50,420 nucleotides of DNA from NCBI GenBank assembly GCA_016201105.1, contig JACQDN010000018.1, positions 1-50,420 on the forward strand, written 5' to 3'. Made by a program: the position numbers and the translations under genes. The notes below the pieces were generated by a model. It did no database searches. It saw only the letters and a list, made by a program, of their open reading frames with translations, and was not told the origin of the DNA. Source of the DNA: Pseudomonadota bacterium. GTDB lineage: Bacteria; Pseudomonadota; Alphaproteobacteria; Micropepsales; Micropepsaceae. Shown here piece by piece: positions 47,075 through 50,420 of this stretch; the stretch's first letter is position 1; each line of letters starts with the position of its first letter.

Positions 47075-48187
47075 ATGACGCGCCCCGCTCCCGAACGTCC
47101 GTTTGTGCTCGGCAATTGGACCATCGATCCCGCGCAAGGCACGATCGCGCGCGACGGCAAGGAAACGCGGCTCGAACCGCAGGCGATGGCGCTGCTGCTT
47201 CTTTTCGCCGCTTCGCCGCAGCGCGTGATCAAGAAGGACGAGATCGTTTCCGCCGTTTGGAATGGCCGCGCCATCGGTGACGACACGCTTGCTTCCGCCA
47301 TCAGCAAGCTGCGCGCGGTCCTCGGCGAGAGCGAAAGCAAACGCTATATCGAGACCTTACCCAAGCGCGGCTATCGTCTGCTGGTCATACCGGACGACAT
47401 GGCACCCGTTGCGGCGGCGCCGAAATCCGAAGTGGAGAAACTGATCGCGCGCGGCCATGCGATGCTGAAGACGCCGCTGCCGCAGAACCTCAATCAGGCA
47501 CGGGTCTATTTCGAAGGCGCGCTGAAAGGCGATGCGAAGTCCGCGCCGGCGCATTGCGGGCTCGCCGAAACGATGTTGACCCAGCATTTGATGGGGCAGG
47601 GCCGCGAGCTGGTGGCCGCGGCCAAGGCGGCGGCGCTCGCCGCAACCGCTCTGGATGAGACCCTCGCCCAAGCCTGGTCGATCCTGGGTTACACACTTCT
47701 GCTCAACGATCGCGATTTCGCCGCTGCTGATTCTGTATTGCGCAAGGCGATCGCGCTCGATCCCATGCTGGTGTCGGCCTACCGCTGCCGCGCCTACGGC
47801 TTTGTCGCGGTGGGCCGCTTTGTCGAAGCCGAACGCGCGGCGCGCGCCGCGGCCGAAATCGAGCCGCTGTCGCTCTCCGCCCGCAACGATCTTTTGCAGA
47901 TCCTCCTCGTTGCCCGGCGCTATGCCCAGGCCATTGCAGAAGCCAAGCGGATCCTCGCCTTCAATAGAGAAGCGAGCGAAGGCGTGATGTTCGTCGCCCG
48001 CCCCACCGATATCGCCTATCTGCGCACCGCGGCTGGGCAGGTGGATGCCGCCTTCGCGGCGTTGAACAAAGCCGCCGAGCGCGACGATCCTTATTTGATT
48101 GCGCTTCCTTATCTTCCTTATCTCGATCGCCTTCGCAACGATGCGCGCTTTGTGAGGCTTGCCGAGCGCGTGCAATTGGTGCGTTAG
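47075..48187 (+). CDS. OmpR-type winged-helix regulator with TPR-like C-terminus
   Basis: A 370-aa cytoplasmic protein. Residues 8-105 form a trans_reg_C (CadC/ToxR type) DNA-binding domain: LGNWTIDPAQGTIARDGKET, LEPQAMALLLLFAASPQRVI, DTLASAISKLRAVLGESESK, then YIETLPKRGYRLLVI. The rest is a helical repeat array of TPR type (ARVYFEGALKGDAKSAPAHC, EAERAARAAAEIEPLSLSAR and similar). There is no membrane segment, in contrast to CadC. It is a likely regulator that senses a protein or peptide partner through the repeats. It lies 21 bp after the DUF2141 gene, probably in one transcript. Confidence 0.82.
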   Translation: MTRPAPERPFVLGNWTIDPAQGTIARDGKETRLEPQAMALLLLFAASPQRVIKKDEIVSAVWNGRAIGDDTLASAISKLRAVLGESESKRYIETLPKRGYRLLVIPDDMAPVAAAPKSEVEKLIARGHAMLKTPLPQNLNQARVYFEGALKGDAKSAPAHCGLAETMLTQHLMGQGRELVAAAKAAALAATALDETLAQAWSILGYTLLLNDRDFAAADSVLRKAIALDPMLVSAYRCRAYGFVAVGRFVEAERAARAAAEIEPLSLSARNDLLQILLVARRYAQAIAEAKRILAFNREASEGVMFVARPTDIAYLRTAAGQVDAAFAALNKAAERDDPYLIALPYLPYLDRLRNDARFVRLAERVQLVR

Positions 48188-48294
48188 AGCCTGCGTTTTG
48201 CGTTCCAAGGAAATCCCAAGCTTCTTCCAAGCCCGCCGCAAACACATCGGCGGCCGCCCCGGTCATGTTCTCTCCAACCATCGAGGAGGAAACC

Positions 48295-49161
48295 ATGACC
48301 ATGACTCAAACCTATCCGGCGCAGGCCACGCCCGGCGCGCTGCGCGTTCTTGCCAAGGCAACGTTCTCCGGCATCGCCGTGGCGGGACTATCGCTCGTCG
48401 TCTGGAACGGACTGCTGATCGGCGCGCTCAGAAATCCGCAGTGGTGGACTTGGATCGTGCCCGTGATGGCGGCGGTGTTGGTTGGCACTGCCGCCTATCT
48501 TCGCTGGGGCACTTGGCCGAAATCCGGTCGCGTCTTTCGGCGTGAGGGCCTGCGCTTCAATCGCGTGCCGCTCAAAACCATTCTGTTCTCGCTAGTCGCC
48601 GGCTGGAGCACGATGATCGCCGGTTTCTGTGTCTACGTTGCGCATCGTAGCCTGCTCGGCATGGGCGGCGAGGTTCCGATCACGTTGCCGCATGCACCGT
48701 TTGCGCTCTTGCTTCCCGGTTTGCTGATGGGCGCGTTCGTCGCAGGGTGCACCGAAGAGGTTGCCTTCCGCGGCTTCATGCAACGCACCTTGGAAAAGCG
48801 CTTCGGTGTCGTCCCGGCCATTCTCTTCAGTGGCCTAGTATGGGGGCTGTTCCACACCAATCACAGCTATTTCGGCGAAGAGATCGTCGTCTGGCTCGGC
48901 ATCTTCCTGAGCGTCGCCGCGATGCTCGGCACGTTCGCTTATCGCACGAATTCGGTGATCCCCGGCATTCTGGTGCACAGCGGTTTCGACGCCGCCTATT
49001 TCGTTGCCGCCGGAGCACTGCAGCCGCGCATCGCGCCAATCGCCTGGCTCCAGTCGATCGCAAGTCCGACGATCCTTCTGGTTGCCGCTTCGCTTGCCGC
49101 GACGATCGCTTTTTTTGCATGGATTTCGTTTTTGCGCGCGACGAAAAATCGGGGAGAATAG
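48295..49161 (+). CDS. CPBP-family membrane protease
   Basis: A 288-aa membrane protein of the CPBP (CAAX protease and bacteriocin-processing, ABI) family. Motif 1 is CTEEVAFRGFMQRTL (EExxxR), motif 2 is GLVWGLFHTNHSYF (FxxxH), and motif 3 is GILVHSGFDAAYF (H). These supply the glutamate/histidine active site of the family. Eight or so hydrophobic segments span the sequence. Its substrate is unknown; some relatives process peptides or help immunity to bacteriocins. GAGGAGGAAACC before ATG 48295 decides the start over one ten codons upstream. A long hairpin follows. Confidence 0.87.
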   Translation: MTMTQTYPAQATPGALRVLAKATFSGIAVAGLSLVVWNGLLIGALRNPQWWTWIVPVMAAVLVGTAAYLRWGTWPKSGRVFRREGLRFNRVPLKTILFSLVAGWSTMIAGFCVYVAHRSLLGMGGEVPITLPHAPFALLLPGLLMGAFVAGCTEEVAFRGFMQRTLEKRFGVVPAILFSGLVWGLFHTNHSYFGEEIVVWLGIFLSVAAMLGTFAYRTNSVIPGILVHSGFDAAYFVAAGALQPRIAPIAWLQSIASPTILLVAASLAATIAFFAWISFLRATKNRGE

Positions 49162-49203
49162 CTCCTAACGCGATGAAATCGCTTTCAGAAATCGCAGGGC
49201 CAG

Positions 49204-49256
49204 GCAAACGAAAACCCTCGCAGGGGAGGGGCGGAACCTGCGAGGGCTTCGTTTGC
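49204..49256 (+). terminator. Long hairpin after the CPBP gene
   Basis: gcaaacgaa (49204-49212) pairs with ttcgtttgc (49248-49256), and ccctcgcagg (49215-49224) pairs with cctgcgaggg (49237-49246), giving a 19-bp stem with a small bulge and a 12-base loop. No T-run follows, so it could be a bidirectional or Rho-linked terminator. It lies 42 bp after the CPBP stop. The 49162-49597 stretch otherwise holds only the small ORF listed next. Confidence 0.75.
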
Positions 49257-49313
49257 GGACTTTCACCGCCGAGCTTCAGATCATACGCCTGAGCCCATTC
49301 TTCAGATCATCGC

Positions 49314-49412
49314 TCAGCGCGACGACCATTCACCGCCGAACCACATCCGCGCCCAGTGAAGCGCTATGGCCAATCCACCTGCCGGCTTCGCGCAGGTGTC
49401 GATGATTGTCAT
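49314..49412 (-). CDS. Possible 32-aa protein
   Basis: The frame starts MTIIDTCAKPAGGLAIALHW and ends [19 protein letters not shown] stands 4 bases before the ATG, one of the better ribosome sites in the area. The peptide has a short hydrophobic centre with Trp residues and one Cys. No homologue is known to me. A second short frame, MVVALSDDLKNGLRRMI, overlaps its end on the same strand. This may be a true small protein or chance. Confidence 0.35.
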   Translation of the reverse strand: MTIIDTCAKPAGGLAIALHWARMWFGGEWSSR

Positions 49413-49597
49413 GAACTTCTCCGTTGATACCTTCCGACTCTCGCCCGGCCTGCAATGGACATCGGCATGAAGCGCGCAAGAACAAGCGCTTTCATGCACG
49501 CGTTTTCGTGAGCCTTGTCGCGGATTGTCGTGGATCGCCCGCCATGCCAGATTTGCTCGCGAAACACCGCAATTTCGCCATGTTTGGAGGCGGAAAA

Positions 49598-50143
49598 TTG
49601 AGCATTCCCAAGCTTGAAACGCAGCGCCTGATCTTGCGCGGCTTCGAAGCGCGCGATTTCGACGGTTATGCCGCCATGATGGCGGACCCCGACGTTGCCC
49701 GTTACATCGCGCCGGCTCCTATGAGCCGCGGCGATGCCTGGCGCAGTCTTGCCTCGAGCATCGGGCACTGGACGCTGCGCGGCTATGGCGTGTGGGCGGT
49801 GGAGCGCAAATCGGACGGCGCACTTGTTGGCCGCGTCGGCATGATCAATCCGGAAGGTTGGCCGGCGCTTGAAATCGGCTGGACCTTGGCCAAGGAATAT
49901 TGGGGCAAAGGTTACGCGACGGAAGCGGCCGCTGCGTCCATGGCCTACGCCTTCTTCACTCAGCCGGTCGACCGGCTGGTCTCCAACATCGATCCCGAAA
50001 ATGTTGGATCGCAGTCGGTCGCACTCAGACTGGGCGAGACCAAGGGCGCGCGCCGCAGTCTTTCGGTCGGCGGCAAGGATTACCCGGTCGACGAGTGGAG
50101 CATCACGCGCAGCGAATGGCAGAAGCGCGCGTCGTCGGCTTGA
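49598..50143 (+). CDS. GNAT acetyltransferase, RimJ/RimL type
   Basis: An acetyltransferase of about 181 aa. The opening SIPKLETQRLILRGFEARDF is that of RimJ/RimL-type GNAT proteins. The acetyl-CoA site follows (EIGWTLAKEYWGKGYATEAA, Q/RxxGxG/A-like W-G-K-G-Y-A), then PVDRLVSNIDPENVGSQSVA and a final RSEWQKR. The substrate is probably a protein or amino-group acceptor, not predictable here. The TTG at 49598 has GGAGGCGG seven bases upstream and gives the standard opening; ATGs at 49544 and 49580 are in frame but have poor ribosome sites. Confidence 0.83.
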   Translation: MSIPKLETQRLILRGFEARDFDGYAAMMADPDVARYIAPAPMSRGDAWRSLASSIGHWTLRGYGVWAVERKSDGALVGRVGMINPEGWPALEIGWTLAKEYWGKGYATEAAAASMAYAFFTQPVDRLVSNIDPENVGSQSVALRLGETKGARRSLSVGGKDYPVDEWSITRSEWQKRASSA

Positions 50144-50188
50144 CGTCGCGGCGGCCGGTCTGCTTGCTGGCCGCATGACGGATTCTGC

Positions 50189-50420
50189 ATGCTAAGCTTT
50201 CCAGGCGCGGTCTATCGCAACCGCGACTTTCTCTCTTTCATCTCGGGGCGATTTCTTTCGACCGTCGCCATGCAGGTGCAGTCGGTTGCGATCGGCTGGC
50301 AGATCTACGACATCCAGCGCACGCCCTTGTCGCTCGGTCTTGTCGGACTGTGCCAGTTCGCACCCATGTTTCTGCTGACGCTGCCGGCAGGCGAGATATC
50401 CGACCGTTTCGATCAACGCC
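50189..50420 (+). CDS. MFS transporter, 5' part (cut by window end)
   Basis: The first 77 codons of a membrane transporter. The sequence begins MLSFPGAVYRNRDFLSFISG and continues with the first membrane helix (RFLSTVAMQVQSVAIGWQIY), the second helix (PLSLGLVGLCQFAPMFLLTL) and the MFS loop motif PAGEISDRFDQR, which matches G-x-x-x-D-R-x-x-x-R. This opening is typical of the enterobactin-exporter-like (EntS/MFS_3) group. It begins 46 bp after the GNAT gene. The substrate is unknown and the rest lies outside the window. Confidence 0.8.
   Translation, partial: MLSFPGAVYRNRDFLSFISGRFLSTVAMQVQSVAIGWQIYDIQRTPLSLGLVGLCQFAPMFLLTLPAGEISDRFDQR

Overview
The window is GC-rich, densely coded chromosomal DNA from an alphaproteobacterium. 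The evidence is gene content: a 180-kDa-class NAD-glutamate dehydrogenase, the PHA set phaR/phaA/phaB, a ccmABCDG cytochrome c cluster, an UrcA-family protein, a DUF4908 protein, a double-PilZ protein, and the linked dapF-mtaB-ftsY-ispZ and ffh-rpsP-rimM-trmD-rplS clusters. The mix recalls Caulobacterales, Hyphomonadales or Micropepsales-like lineages, but I cannot fix the order from the sequence alone. I see no rRNA, tRNA, CRISPR array, prophage or transposase. This is core chromosome with a few accessory insertions.

Layout. 1-4.5 kb: an OmpA-type lipoprotein, a PilZ protein, a YjbR/DUF1232 pair, a hotdog thioesterase, a type II 3-hydroxyacyl-CoA dehydrogenase-like SDR and a small membrane protein. 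4.5-10.3 kb: the very large NAD-GDH and a six-segment membrane protein. 10.4-13.7 kb: a DEDDh exonuclease, a tiny secreted protein, a DUF985 cupin that overlaps a DUF4908 protein tail to tail, and an enoyl-CoA hydratase. 13.9-20.6 kb: aconitase, a decayed GNAT acetyltransferase, a DUF1223 thioredoxin-like protein, a small HTH protein and a GGDEF-EAL protein whose GGDEF half is degenerate. 20.6-25.4 kb: a lipoprotein and the PHA genes phaR<>phaA-(urcA)-phaB. 25.4-28.5 kb: ccmA-ccmB-ccmC-(two small unknown ORFs)-ccmD-ccmG, translationally coupled through most junctions.

28.5-33.7 kb: a small hypothetical, a MarR regulator, a zinc-ribbon Nudix hydrolase, and the operon dapF-mtaB-ftsY-ispZ, in which every junction is a 4-base ATGA overlap. 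33.8-39.3 kb: two paralogous S9 prolyl oligopeptidases around a His-rich NicO/UreH-like membrane protein. A complex palindromic element of about 130-145 bp follows each peptidase gene. 39.4-43.0 kb: a structured leader, then ffh-rpsP-rimM-trmD-rplS. 43.1-50.4 kb: an ABC exporter, an HU-like protein, malate dehydrogenase, a DUF2141 protein, a winged-helix/TPR regulator, a CPBP protease, a RimJ/RimL-type GNAT protein and the first 77 codons of an MFS transporter.

Functional links. FtsY and Ffh, the two protein halves of the SRP targeting pathway, lie about 8 kb apart. They are separated by the peptidase/metal-transporter block, which looks inserted or expanded. PhaA and PhaB make (R)-3-hydroxybutyryl-CoA, and PhaR is the expected regulator; no PHA synthase is in the window. 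AcnA, Mdh and NAD-GDH are central carbon/nitrogen enzymes. The ccm genes cover heme export and thioreduction, but ccmE, ccmF and ccmH are not here. The most interesting unexplained signals are the covarying palindromic elements, the three-hairpin ffh leader, the unknown 61-aa membrane ORF inside the ccm operon, and the GNAT pseudogene. I did not find a convincing new multi-gene system.
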